From contig CACYLY010000014.1 in NCBI GenBank assembly GCA_902775355.1, positions 1-64,000 of the forward strand: 64,000 nt of DNA. The letters run 5' to 3'. Positions 25,358 to 33,890 of this stretch are shown here, piece after piece. The notes below the pieces were generated by a model. It was not told the origin of the DNA. It saw only the letters and a program-made list of their open reading frames with translations, and searched no databases. This stretch comes from Oscillospiraceae bacterium. GTDB taxonomy: Bacteria; Bacillota; Clostridia; Oscillospirales; Oscillospiraceae. The position numbers and the translations under genes were made by a program. Position 1 is the first letter of the stretch, and each line of letters opens with the position of its first letter.

Positions 25358-26298
25358 TGCTGCTGCTGCTTCAATACACCCTGATCTTTGCTTCCATTCT
25401 GCTGTTGGTGGCTCTGGGCGGCTGCTTCTCGGAGCACTCCGGCGTGATTAACCTGGGTCTGGAAGGCATCATGGTCATCGGCGCCCTGGGCGGCGCTCTG
25501 ATGATGCGGGCCCTTCCCGCCACCACCCCCGCCATCGTCATCGTCCTGCTGACGCTGCTGGCGGCCATCGTCTTCGGCGTGGCTTATTCGGCGCTGCTGG
25601 CCGTGGCCAGTATCAACTTCAAGGCTGACCAGACCATCGTCGGCACCGCGCTGAACCTGCTGGGCACCGCCGGCGCCACCGTTCTGGTCAAGGCCATCAA
25701 CACCGCCGCCAACCCCAACGACCACTCCGCCACCATCCAGTACATCGAGCAGAAGAAGGCCTTTATCCACTACTTCGGCTCCTTTGAGTTCAACTGGTTC
25801 ATGGTGATCTCCCTCGTGATCCTGGCCCTGGCCTGGATGGTCCTCTATCGGACCAAGTTCGGCCTTCGCCTGATGGCCTGCGGCGAGCATCCCCAGGCGG
25901 CAGCCTCCGTGGGTATCAGCGTGTTCAAGATGCGCTGGTCCGGCGTGCTGATCTCCGGTATGCTGGGCGGCCTGGGCGGCATCTGCTACATTCTGGCCGG
26001 CGTTTCCCAGTGGCAGTTCGAATACGGCGTGGCCGGCTTCGGCTTCCTGTCCCTGGCGGTCATGATCTTCGGCCAGTGGAAGCCCACCCGCATCGCCCTG
26101 GCGGCTCTGCTCTTCGGCTTCTTCCGCGCCCTGTCCAATGTCTACAACGGCATTGATATCCTGGCCGCGCTGAACATCCCCAGCACCGTTTACAACATGC
26201 TGCCTTACATCGTGTCCCTGATCGTCCTGGCCCTGACCTCCAAGAAGTCCCGGGCGCCCAAGGCGGAAGGCATCCCCTACGACAAGGGCATGCGCTGA
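25357..26298 (+). CDS. nucleoside ABC transporter permease 2
   Basis: The 313-residue permease (YufQ/NupQ-like) shares the family pattern: GGCFSEHSGVINLGLEGIMVIGALGGAL, DQTIVGTALNLLGTAG and RLMACGEHPQAAASVGISV. It forms the heterodimeric channel with permease 1. The ATG at 25357 overlaps the upstream stop and follows AAAGGAGGCGAGA. It ends the operon, with a terminator 22 bases beyond the stop. Confidence 0.93.
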   Translation: MLLLLQYTLIFASILLLVALGGCFSEHSGVINLGLEGIMVIGALGGALMMRALPATTPAIVIVLLTLLAAIVFGVAYSALLAVASINFKADQTIVGTALNLLGTAGATVLVKAINTAANPNDHSATIQYIEQKKAFIHYFGSFEFNWFMVISLVILALAWMVLYRTKFGLRLMACGEHPQAAASVGISVFKMRWSGVLISGMLGGLGGICYILAGVSQWQFEYGVAGFGFLSLAVMIFGQWKPTRIALAALLFGFFRALSNVYNGIDILAALNIPSTVYNMLPYIVSLIVLALTSKKSRAPKAEGIPYDKGMR

Positions 26299-26320
26299 GC
26301 CGCAGTCCCCTTCACACGCA

Positions 26321-26355
26321 AAAAAACACGGGAGTTTTTCTCCCGTGTTTTTTTG
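26321..26355 (+). terminator. rho-independent terminator of the nucleoside ABC operon
   Basis: AAACACGGGAG / CTCCCGTGTTT hairpin with T7 (and A-run on the other side). Confidence 0.92.
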
Positions 26356-26850
26356 CGTCCCCCGCCGCCGTCCGTCCCGCCTGCGTCGGCGTCCGTCCCG
26401 CCTGCGTCGGCGTCCGTCCTTGGCCGTAGGGGCGACCGACCGTCGCCTGCGCTCTTGCCTCCCCCTCCGGGGGAGGTGGCATCCGCCGATCCCCCGCGAG
26501 GCGGATGACGGAAGGAGTCCGTCGTCCGAAACGTTCCGACGCCCCGTTCTCGCCGTAGGGGCGGCCCTTGCGGCCGCCCGCGCTTTCCCTTTTGCGCTTC
26601 GGCACGTCTGCGGGCGATTCGTGAATCGCCCCTACGGCGTGGGACGGGATGTTGGCGCGGATTCCCCGCAGCGCCAAGCATCCCGACGCGCGGGAAGCGT
26701 GCGACGATCCAAGCTCTGCTTGCTCGGCGTCGTCTCCCGCGCGCCCGCGGCGCCGGGCAATGTCCGTTGCCGCGGAAAAGATCCTTCGACTCGTTGACGC
26801 TCGCTCAGGATGACACGGCTGGGCCGGCCCCTGCGGATCATCTTCACAAA
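26356..26850. repeat. non-coding repeat mosaic
   Basis: No gene is seen. It contains a 21-base direct repeat (26383-26424, GCCTGCGTCGGCGTCCGTCC units), GTAG-hairpin REP modules (for example 26416, 26555, 26630) and a palindromic unit at 26472-26516. At 26775-26813 there is a CCTTCGACTCGTTGACGCTCGCTCAGGATGACA-type element; a diverged relative occurs at 32262-32295. Confidence 0.7.
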
Positions 26851-26851
26851 G

Positions 26852-26880
26852 AAAGGACCGGCCGCGCGGCCGGTCCTTCT
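26852..26880 (-). terminator. terminator of mscL
   Basis: Perfect stem AAGGACCGGCCGC / GCGGCCGGTCCTT, followed on the minus strand by TTTCTTTG; 26 bases after the mscL stop. Confidence 0.85.
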
Positions 26881-26905
26881 TTTGTGTATGGGTGATTCTT
26901 TCGCT

Positions 26906-27340
26906 TTACTTCTTCTTCAGCTCGGCCAGGATGTCGGTGAGCAGCTCCTCGGTGGTGGGCTTGGGCGGCTCCTCGGCCTTGGCTTCCTCTTCCTCTTTCT
27001 TCTTCTTGGCCTCGGCGATCTCCTTGGCCTTGTTGAAGGCCTTGACCACGCAGAAGAGCACAAAGGCCACGATCAGGAAGTTGATGACCGCGCCGATAAA
27101 GGTGCCCAGACCCAGGACGATTTCTTCCTGTCCTTCCGCCTCATTCGCAGCGCGGATGACAAAATTCAACGCATCTGTGCCTTTCGCGTTGAACAGCAGC
27201 CCCAACAGCGGGGTGATGACGTTGGCCACCAGGGAGCTGGTGATGGCGCCGAAGGCTCCGCCGACGATGACGCCGACCGCCATGTCCAGGACATTGCCCT
27301 TGGAAATGAAGGTCTTGAATTCCTCAAAGAACTTTTTCAT
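26906..27340 (-). CDS. mscL: large-conductance mechanosensitive channel
   Basis: The 144-residue MscL releases solutes on hypo-osmotic shock. The N-terminal helix MKKFFEEFKTFISKGNVLDMAVGVIVGGAFGAI and the TM1 pore lining are conserved. TM2 is TFIGAVINFLIVAFVLFCVV. The C-terminal bundle is an extended charged coil (EAKKKKEEEEAKAEEPPKP) ending in the usual helix LLTDILAELKKK. The ATG follows AAAAGGAGG. It lies 48 bases after serS on the same strand. Confidence 0.97.
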   Translation of the reverse strand: MKKFFEEFKTFISKGNVLDMAVGVIVGGAFGAITSSLVANVITPLLGLLFNAKGTDALNFVIRAANEAEGQEEIVLGLGTFIGAVINFLIVAFVLFCVVKAFNKAKEIAEAKKKKEEEEAKAEEPPKPTTEELLTDILAELKKK

Positions 27341-27388
27341 TTGGGATCCTCCTTTTCATTCATATATTGCCAACCGCGTTGCCGCGGG

Positions 27389-28708
27389 TCAGCGCTTGGG
27401 TACCAGGACGGTCTTGCCGCCCATGTAGGGAGCCAGCACCGCGGGGACGGTGACGCTGCCGTCGGCCTGCAGGTGGTTCTCCAAAAACGCGATGAGCATG
27501 CGCGGCGGGGCCACCACGGTGTTGTTCAGCGTGTGGGGCAGATAGGTCCTGCCGTCGGCGCCCTTCACGCGGATCTTCAGGCGCCGGGCCTGGGCGTCCC
27601 CCAGGTTGGAACAGGAGCAGACCTCAAAATACTTCTGCTGCCGGGGGGACCAGGCTTCGATATCGCAGGACTTGACCTTCAGATCCGCCAGGTCGCCGGA
27701 GCAACACTCCAGCTGCCGCACCGGGATCTCCAGGCTGCGGAAGAGCTCCACGGACCAGCGCCACATCTTCTCGTACCAGGCCATGGACTCCTCGGGCCTG
27801 CAGACCACGATCATCTCCTGCTTTTCGAACTGGTGGATGCGGTAGACGCCCCGCTCCTCGATGCCGTGGGCGCCCTTCTCCTTGCGGAAGCAGGGGGAAT
27901 AGCTGGTCAGGGTCTGGGGCAGGCTCTCCTCCGGCAGGATCTGGTCGATGAACTTGCCGATCATGGAGTGCTCGCTGGTGCCGATCAGATACAGGTCCTC
28001 GCCCTCGATCTTGTACATCATGGCGTCCATATCCGTCTGGCTCATGACGCCCTCCACCACGTTGCCGTGGATCATGAAGGGCGGGATGCAGTAGATAAAG
28101 CCCTTGTCGATCATGAAGTCCCGGGCGTAGGCCAGCACTGCCGAGTGGAGCCGGGCAATATCGCCCATGAGATAATAGAAACCGTTGCCGGAGACCCGGC
28201 CGGCGGCGTCCATGTCCACGCCGCCCATGCGCTCCATGATCTCCGTATGGTAGGGGATGGGGAAATCCGGAACCAGAGGCTCGCCGAAGCGCTGGACCTC
28301 CACATTATAGCTGTCGTCCGGTCCCAGAGGCACGGAGGGGTCGATGATATTGGGGATCTGCAGCAGGATCGCATGGATCCGGGCTGCATACTCCTCCTCC
28401 AGCTTCTCCAGCTCCTCCCGGCGGAGATCGTTTGCCTTGACCTTGGCCATGTTCTCGTCGATCTGGGCCTGGATGGAAATCTTTTCCATTTCCGAGGCCT
28501 TTTTCAGCTTGCCGAAGAGGGGCCCGTTGGCCTTGCTCAGGGCGTTGCGCTGGGCCCGCAAGTCGCTGGCCTCGGTGATGGCGGCGCGGTTTTTGGCGTC
28601 CAGCTCCAGGACCTCGTCCACCAGGGGCAGCTTGGCATCCTGGAACTTTTTGTGGATATTTTCCCGGACTATTTCGGGATTTTCACGAATAAAGCGTATA
28701 TCCAGCAT
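27389..28708 (-). CDS. serS: seryl-tRNA synthetase
   Basis: The 439-residue class II synthetase is full length. The N-terminal coiled-coil arm that binds the long variable arm of tRNA-Ser occupies residues ~25-105. Motif 2 is FRKEKGAHGIEERGVYRIHQFEKQEM. The adenylate-binding segment with NNTVVAPPRMLIAFLE is at the end. Its ribosome site (GAAGGAAGG) lies within the last codons of parB, three bases away, so it is co-transcribed with parAB. No T-box leader is seen. Confidence 0.97.
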   Translation of the reverse strand: MLDIRFIRENPEIVRENIHKKFQDAKLPLVDEVLELDAKNRAAITEASDLRAQRNALSKANGPLFGKLKKASEMEKISIQAQIDENMAKVKANDLRREELEKLEEEYAARIHAILLQIPNIIDPSVPLGPDDSYNVEVQRFGEPLVPDFPIPYHTEIMERMGGVDMDAAGRVSGNGFYYLMGDIARLHSAVLAYARDFMIDKGFIYCIPPFMIHGNVVEGVMSQTDMDAMMYKIEGEDLYLIGTSEHSMIGKFIDQILPEESLPQTLTSYSPCFRKEKGAHGIEERGVYRIHQFEKQEMIVVCRPEESMAWYEKMWRWSVELFRSLEIPVRQLECCSGDLADLKVKSCDIEAWSPRQQKYFEVCSCSNLGDAQARRLKIRVKGADGRTYLPHTLNNTVVAPPRMLIAFLENHLQADGSVTVPAVLAPYMGGKTVLVPKR

Positions 28709-28711
28709 GGT

Positions 28712-29587
28712 TTAACCTTCCTTCTTCAATCTGCGCAGCGCGGCGATCAGGTCCTCCCGATCCTCCGCGTTGTAGTAATCCAGCACGATCTTGCCGCCCC
28801 GGGCGCCCTCCAGCAGCTGCACCCTCCGTCCCAGGCTGCGGGTCAACTCCTCCGCGATCTCGGCGGCGTAGTTCACCGCCAGGGGATCCTCGCTCTTGGG
28901 CGTCTGCCGGGCGGCTCTGGCCAGGCGGGCGGTGAGCTGTTCGGTCTGCCGCACGGACAGGGCCTTTTTCAGCACCTCCTGGGCGGCCTCCCACTGAACC
29001 GCCTCGCTGCTGAGGCTCAGCAGGGTCCGGGCGTGGCCCGCGGAGAGCTCCTTCCTCTCCACCAAGTCCATCACCCGGGGGCTCAGGCTCAGCAGGCGCA
29101 GGGCGTTGGCTACGGCGGGACGGGATCGGCCCACGCTGCGGGCGGTCTCCTCCTGGGTCAGGCCGTATTCCTCCATCAGGGTCTTGTAGCCCTTGGCTTC
29201 CTCGATGGGATTCAGGTCCTCCCGCTGGAGGTTCTCCACCAGGGCCAGCTCCGCGGTGCGGCGATCGTCTGCCTCCAGGACCCGGACCGGGACCTCCTCC
29301 AGCCCCGCTAGCCGGGCCGCCCGCCAGCGGCGCTCGCCGGCAATGATCTGATAATAACCGCTGGGCAGCTTCCGGGCCACGATGGGCTGGATCAGGCCGT
29401 ACTGCGCAATGGAATCCGCCAGGGCCTGCAGGGCCTCTTCATCGAAAGTCTTCCGAGGCTGGGCCTCGCGGGGCTCCACCTTGGCGATAGGCAGCGTCAG
29501 CAGCTCGCCCTCCGGCTCGTCCAGCGCGTTGATGGCAAAAAGCGCGTCCAGGCCTAAACCCAGGCCCTTTTTCTCTTTTGCAGCCAT
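28712..29587 (-). CDS. parB: chromosome-partitioning protein ParB (Spo0J)
   Basis: The 291-residue CTPase and centromere-binding protein loads at parS and spreads as a clamp. The CTP-binding boxes [17 protein letters not shown] and [12 protein letters not shown] are intact. The HTH ([26 protein letters not shown]) matches the parS-reading helix. The C-terminal dimerisation segment ends in [21 protein letters not shown]. The N-terminal [17 protein letters not shown] is the usual ParA-interacting tail. It is 24 bases downstream of parA. Confidence 0.97.
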   Translation of the reverse strand: MAAKEKKGLGLGLDALFAINALDEPEGELLTLPIAKVEPREAQPRKTFDEEALQALADSIAQYGLIQPIVARKLPSGYYQIIAGERRWRAARLAGLEEVPVRVLEADDRRTAELALVENLQREDLNPIEEAKGYKTLMEEYGLTQEETARSVGRSRPAVANALRLLSLSPRVMDLVERKELSAGHARTLLSLSSEAVQWEAAQEVLKKALSVRQTEQLTARLARAARQTPKSEDPLAVNYAAEIAEELTRSLGRRVQLLEGARGGKIVLDYYNAEDREDLIAALRRLKKEG

Positions 29588-29611
29588 GTGTTTCTCCTTT
29601 TGTGGGGCAGC

Positions 29612-30367
29612 CTACCTGCAGCGGGCGGCAAATTCCGCCGCCAGCGCCATATAAGCCTTGCTGCCCTTGTTTGATTTGTCATAGAGCACGCCGGGGATCC
29701 CGTGGCTGGGCGCCTCGGAGAGCCGGATGCTGCGGGGGATCACCGTCTGATAGACCTTGTCCCCCAAATGCTTGCGCAGCTCCCCGGCCACCTGGTTGGT
29801 CAGGTTGGCCCGGGCGTCGTACATGGTGAGGACGATGCCCTCCACCTTCAGCCGCCGGTTCAGGCGTTTGCCGCACATTTTGATGCTGGTCATCAGGTCG
29901 GCGATGCCCTCCAGCGCGTAATACTCGCACTGCATGGGGATCAGCACGCTGTCCGCGGCCACCAGGGCGTCCACCGTCAGCAGCTCCAGGGAGGGCGGGC
30001 AGTCGATCAGGATATAGTCGTAGTCCGCGTAGAGCTGCTGCAGGGCGTTTTTCAGCACAAACTCCCGATTCTCCCGGTTGATGAGTTCCACCGAGGCCGC
30101 CGCCAGCTCCTTGCCCGTGGGGATCAGGTCCCCGTAGGGCGTATGTACCACGCAGTCCTCGGGCGGGACCTGGTTGATCAGCAGATCGTAGGTGTTGGGC
30201 CGGGTGGTCTTCTTCACGCCCATGCCGGAGCTGCCGTTGCCCTGGGGGTCGCTGTCCACCATCAGGACTCGATAGTCCATGCTGTGCAGCGCCGCCGTCA
30301 GATTCACGCAGGTGGTGGTTTTTCCCACGCCGCCTTTTTGATTGGCGATCGCAATGATTTTAGCCAT
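29612..30367 (-). CDS. parA: chromosome-partitioning ATPase ParA (Soj)
   Basis: The 251-residue deviant Walker ATPase drives origin segregation with ParB and, in Firmicutes, modulates DnaA. The deviant P-loop KGGVGKTTTCVNL is at residues 11-23. DSDPQGNGSSGMG, IDCPPSLELLTVDAL and PMQCEYYALEGIADL follow. The ATG follows CAGGAGAAACGCT. The promoter (30395-30423 on the minus strand) abuts parS. Confidence 0.97.
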   Translation of the reverse strand: MAKIIAIANQKGGVGKTTTCVNLTAALHSMDYRVLMVDSDPQGNGSSGMGVKKTTRPNTYDLLINQVPPEDCVVHTPYGDLIPTGKELAAASVELINRENREFVLKNALQQLYADYDYILIDCPPSLELLTVDALVAADSVLIPMQCEYYALEGIADLMTSIKMCGKRLNRRLKVEGIVLTMYDARANLTNQVAGELRKHLGDKVYQTVIPRSIRLSEAPSHGIPGVLYDKSNKGSKAYMALAAEFAARCR

Positions 30368-30394
30368 AGCGTTTCTCCTGTCTCTAATGGCGAC

Positions 30395-30423
30395 ATTATA
30401 CCAGCATGTCCCGGGGTTTTCAA
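30395..30423 (-). promoter_or_regulatory. parAB promoter
   Basis: On the minus strand: TTGAAA (30418-30423), 17 bases, TATAAT (30395-30400). The -35 hexamer is immediately adjacent to parS. Confidence 0.85.
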
Positions 30424-30439
30424 TGTTTCACGTGAAACT
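30424..30439. promoter_or_regulatory. parS: parS site 1 (ParB binding)
   Basis: TGTTTCACGTGAAACT, 15 of 16 bases of the Firmicute parS consensus. It directly abuts the -35 element of the parA promoter, which suggests that ParB bound here would also repress its own operon. Confidence 0.92.
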
Positions 30440-30736
30440 TTTTAAAATTTTGAGGCTTTTTCGTTGCCCAAAACTGCAAAAAAGCAAAGCAAGCTACATT
30501 TCAAAGCTTCCGATATTAAACTTTATCGTTTTCTAATTGCTTATATCACTTTTCCACTTATATTTCACACACCGTTTATTCAAAGCCGCTTTCCGTAAAA
30601 AGCAAAAAACCGTACGGCTTTTCTTTCTTCAAATAATCGCTGCATGCGCTTTGGATTCCTTCTTTATATTCCATTGCAAGCAGCCTCTGTGAAAATTATT
30701 CATTTTCGTTGTTCGACGCAAATTCCCATACTCTGC
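30440..30736. other. AT-rich spacer between parS and the REP array, no gene
   Basis: About 300 bases of markedly AT-rich sequence with poly-T/A tracts (TTTTTAAAATTTTG, TTATATCACTTTTCCAC). No convincing reading frame, RNA gene or promoter was recognised. Confidence 0.6.
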
Positions 30737-32260
30737 CGTAGGGGCGCTTCCCCTCCCGCTGATTTGCGTCAACGTGCGTTATTACCTGTAGGGGCGACCT
30801 TTGGTCATCCGCCTCGTCCTGCGTCGCCACACCGTCCCGTGCCTGTAGGGGCCGACGCCCTCTGCGGCCCGCTGCCTCGCGCCATCGTTCTGTTTACGGA
30901 GCGATCAGGGGATCGCTCCCTACGCGTCCCGCTTCATCGTCTACGCTGTAGGGGAGGGGCTTGTCCCCTCCCGCCGATCCGTGTTCACTTTCGTCCCGCG
31001 CCTGTAGGGTCCGACGCCCTCTGCGGCCCCCTGCCTCGCGCCATCGTTCTGTTTACGGAGCGATCAGGGGATCGCTCCCTACGCGAGCGTTCTTCTCATG
31101 CCATAGTGCCGAGCGCTGCCCTGCGTCTCCGCGTATATTTCGCCGAGCAATGCTCGGCGCTACGGGGATCTGTATCCTCCTGCCCCAATTTGCGAACCGG
31201 GGCACCCCCCTTTAGGCAAGGGGGGCTTTGCGCCGTTCCGCGCCCACGTTCGCCCCGCGCCTGTAGTGGCCGGCGCCCTCGGCGGCCCGCCGCCTCGAGC
31301 CATCGTTCTGTTTACGGAGCAATCAGGGGATCGCTCCCTACGCGTCCCGCTTCATCGTCTAAGCCGTAGGGGAGGGGCTTGTCCCCTCCCGCCGATCCGT
31401 GCTCACTTTCGTCCCGTGCCTGTAGGGGCCGACGCCCTCGGCGGCCCGCCGCCTCGAGCCATCGTTCTGTTTGCGGAGCGATCAGGGGATCGCTCCCTAC
31501 GCGCGCGTTCTTCTCATGCCATAGTGCCGAGCGCTGCCCTGCGTCTCCGCGAATATTTCGCCGAGCAATGCTCGGCGCTACGGGGATCTGTATCCCCCTG
31601 CCCCGGTTTGCGAACTAGGGCACCCCCCTTTAGGCAAGGGGGGCTTTGCGTCGATCCGCACCGACATTCCGTCTTGCTCCGTAGGGGCGACCTTCGGTCG
31701 CCCGACCCGTCCCGCGTCGCCACACCGTCCCGCTCCGTAGAGGCCGACGCCCTCGGCGGCCCGCTGCCTCGCGCCATCGTTCTGTTTTCGGAGCGATCAG
31801 GGGATCGCTCCCTACACGTCCCGCTTCATCGTCTAAGCCGTAGGGGATGGGCTTGTCCCCTCCCGCCGTTCCGCGCCCGCGTCCGTCCCGCGCCTGTAGT
31901 GGCCGACGCCCTCGGCGGCCCGCCGCTTCACGCCATCGTTCTGTTTGCGGAGCGATCAGGGGATCGCTCCCTGCGCGTCCCGCTTCATCGTCTACGCCGT
32001 AGTGGAGGGGCTTGTCCCCTCCCGCCGTTCCGCGCCCGCGTCCGTCCCGCACCTGTAGGGGCCGACGCCCTCGGCGGCCCGCTGCTTCACGCCATCGTTC
32101 TGTCTACGGAGCGATCAGGGGATCGCTCCCTACGCGTCCCGCTTCTTCGTCTACGCCGTAGGGGAGGGGCTTGTCCCCTCCCGCCGTTCCGCGCCCGCGT
32201 CCGTCCCGTGCCCGTAGGGGCGACCTTTGGTCGCCCGCCGGGGCTTCCCCAGGCAGGGAA
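30737..32260. repeat. REP (GTAG-hairpin) array of about 1.5 kb
   Basis: The stretch is a higher-order tandem array. Module A is GTAGGGGCCGACGCCCTCGG... (copies near 30846, 31002, 31261, 31420, 31735, 31890, 32052). Module B is the complement of GTAGGGAGCGATCCCCTGAT... and occurs seven times just after A. Module C is GTAGGGGAGGGGCTTGTCCC... (near 30950, 31366, 31840, 31998, 32157). A-B-C recurs every ~155-162 bases. A fourth module (near 31082-31240 and 31500-31655) adds GTAGCGCCGAGCATTGC-type hairpins and GGGGCACCCCCCTTTAGG. Long open frames across it are artefacts of the repeats. No gene is supported. Confidence 0.88.
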
Positions 32261-32379
32261 ATGCTACTTCGACCCGCTGTGCTCAGAATGACAACGGTAA
32301 TGTGCCTGGATCGGCATGGCAGGCCAGGCCTGGTCGTTTTTCCTTCGTCCTTGACCATGCTCCGACTCCCGCTTTGCTC

Positions 32380-32395
32380 TGTTTCACGTGAAACA
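32380..32395. promoter_or_regulatory. parS: parS site 2 (ParB binding)
   Basis: TGTTTCACGTGAAACA, a perfect 16-base palindrome matching the parS consensus. It lies 12 bases beyond the gpr stop and 1.96 kb from the first site. Confidence 0.95.
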
Positions 32396-32407
32396 TCCCC
32401 GCGGCTC

Positions 32408-33256
32408 TCACGCATCCAGCAGCAGCTCCATCTCCTCCAGGCTCAGGCCCGGATGGAGGGCCAGGTTCAAGGCCGTTCCCACCAGCCGGGCGCAGGAACG
32501 GACCAGGCTGTCGATGGACCGGGGCGTCACGAACATGCCGCGCAGCGCCGCATCGTCGCTGAGGGCGGAGGCGTCCAGCACCGTGGGGACGCCGATGGCC
32601 AGCACCGGCAGGCCCAGGCTCTCCCGGTTCAGGGCCTCCCGGGCATTGCCCACCCCGGAGCCGGGGGCGATGCCCGTATTGCAGATCTGCACAGACCGGC
32701 ACAGCATCTGCAGATCCGCCCCCGCCAGAGCGTCAATGGCCACCACCAGCTCCGGCGTCGTCTCCCGACAGAGGGCCCGGATCTGCCGGGCGCTCTCCAC
32801 CCCCGAAGTGCCCAAGACGCCGGGGCGGCAGAGGAGGGTGCTGCGGAAGGAGGCGAAGCTCTCTGGGTCTCGCTCCTTCAGATGCTCCGTCACCAGCAGA
32901 TGATCCGCCGTCAGGGAGCCGATGGCGTCCGGGGTGATGTCCGGATTCCCCAGGGCCGTCAGCAGCACCCGGCCCGGCAGCTCTCCGGCGCAGCGCCCGA
33001 TCAGTCGGGCGAGGGTCCCGGCGGCATCGGCAAAGCGATCACGGAAATGCTCCGGCAGCTCCATGGTGATGTAGGTTCCCCGGGGCTTCCCCAGGGCGGC
33101 CTCGCCCCTCTCGTCCAGGATCTCCACGGTGGTGACCGGAAAGCCCTCCAGCGTCTCCTCCCTGGCCCGCACCCCGGACAGCTCCGTCACCGAGCCGTCG
33201 CCGCAAAGTCTGCGCCGCACCTCGCTGGCCAGGTCAGTTCTTCCATTTATTACCAT
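32408..33256 (-). CDS. gpr: GPR endopeptidase (spore germination protease)
   Basis: The 282-residue aspartic-type protease degrades small acid-soluble spore proteins at germination. RTDLASE near the N-terminus, LGNPDITPDAIG, GVLGTSGVESARQI and VVAIDALAGADLQMLCRSVQICNTGIAPGSGVGN are family blocks. The start follows AGAGGAGGAAAAGAG. Genes for rpsT and gpr are divergent here, a common Clostridia/Bacilli arrangement. Its presence indicates an endospore-forming lineage. Confidence 0.95.
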   Translation of the reverse strand: MVINGRTDLASEVRRRLCGDGSVTELSGVRAREETLEGFPVTTVEILDERGEAALGKPRGTYITMELPEHFRDRFADAAGTLARLIGRCAGELPGRVLLTALGNPDITPDAIGSLTADHLLVTEHLKERDPESFASFRSTLLCRPGVLGTSGVESARQIRALCRETTPELVVAIDALAGADLQMLCRSVQICNTGIAPGSGVGNAREALNRESLGLPVLAIGVPTVLDASALSDDAALRGMFVTPRSIDSLVRSCARLVGTALNLALHPGLSLEEMELLLDA

Positions 33257-33362
33257 TTTACTCTTTTCCTCCTCTTTACGCTTCTATATATTGTGGTCGC
33301 AAAGGGGAATCTCTATGCAAAACACCTACGCAAAAAAAGGTGAAAGAAAAATGAAAAAATGC

Positions 33363-33391
33363 TTGCATTTCGGGAATTTCTCTGCTATACT
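33363..33391 (+). promoter_or_regulatory. rpsT promoter
   Basis: TTGCAT, 17 bases, TATACT, 58 bases upstream of rpsT. Confidence 0.7.
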
Positions 33392-33448
33392 CATAAAACG
33401 CGAGTTAAGTTTTAACTCAATTTTGTAGGAGGAGGTGGCGATCAAAGC

Positions 33449-33712
33449 ATGGCCAACATCAAATCTTCTGCCAAGAGAGACGAGAAGTCCAAGCAGCTCC
33501 GGGCCAAGAACCGCGCGGATAAGACCGAGCTCAAGACCATGATCAAAAAGTTTGACGCAGCCGTTGCCGAAGGCAACCGCGACACTGCCGTCAGTGCCTA
33601 TAAAGTTGCTGTTAAGACTGTTGACCGCGCAGCCGGTAAGGGCCTGCTGCACAAGAACAATGCAGCGCACAAGAAGTCCGCTATGGCTACGAAGCTCAAC
33701 GAGATGGAGTAA
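33449..33712 (+). CDS. rpsT: 30S ribosomal protein S20
   Basis: The 87-residue S20 binds 16S rRNA at the body of the 30S subunit. MANIKSSAKR at the N-terminus, KTMIKKFDAAV and the C-terminal AAGKGLLHKNNAAHKKSAMATKLN are diagnostic. The ATG follows GTAGGAGGAGG. Monocistronic, with its own promoter and terminator. Confidence 0.97.
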   Translation: MANIKSSAKRDEKSKQLRAKNRADKTELKTMIKKFDAAVAEGNRDTAVSAYKVAVKTVDRAAGKGLLHKNNAAHKKSAMATKLNEME

Positions 33713-33728
33713 GCTCCGTTTTGCAGCA

Positions 33729-33765
33729 AAAGGGACGTGGGAAACATAAGTTTCCGCGTCCCTTT
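33729..33765 (+). terminator. rpsT terminator
   Basis: Stem AGGGACG...GAAA / TTTCC..CGTCCCT followed by TTT; its GGGACG arms resemble those of the hairpins at 11347, 11388 and 17951. Confidence 0.75.
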
Positions 33766-33830
33766 GGCATTTTTCGGAGCTTTTCCCTTTGGCCTCCCCC
33801 TCCGCGCCGCGTCTTTTCTCCGGTTCAGCC

Positions 33831-33859
33831 TTGACGGGGGAGGGCGGAGAGCATATAAT
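33831..33859 (+). promoter_or_regulatory. promoter of the lipid kinase gene
   Basis: TTGACG, 17 bases, TATAAT. Transcription would begin near 33866, which favours the TTG at 33891 over the ATG at 33873 as the start codon. Confidence 0.8.
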
Positions 33860-33890
33860 CAGAAGGCATACCATGAAAGGAGCGAGTCCC

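Noticed and set aside
30737-32260. CRISPR array
   Set aside because: The repeated blocks are themselves palindromic GTAG modules in nested order. There are no constant-length unique spacers and no cas genes.
30961-32291. Open frames through the REP array (for example a 341-codon frame from 31266)
   Set aside because: They translate the repeat modules in tandem (recurrent GGPPPRAIVLF and SGDRSLR strings) and have no ribosome site or external similarity.
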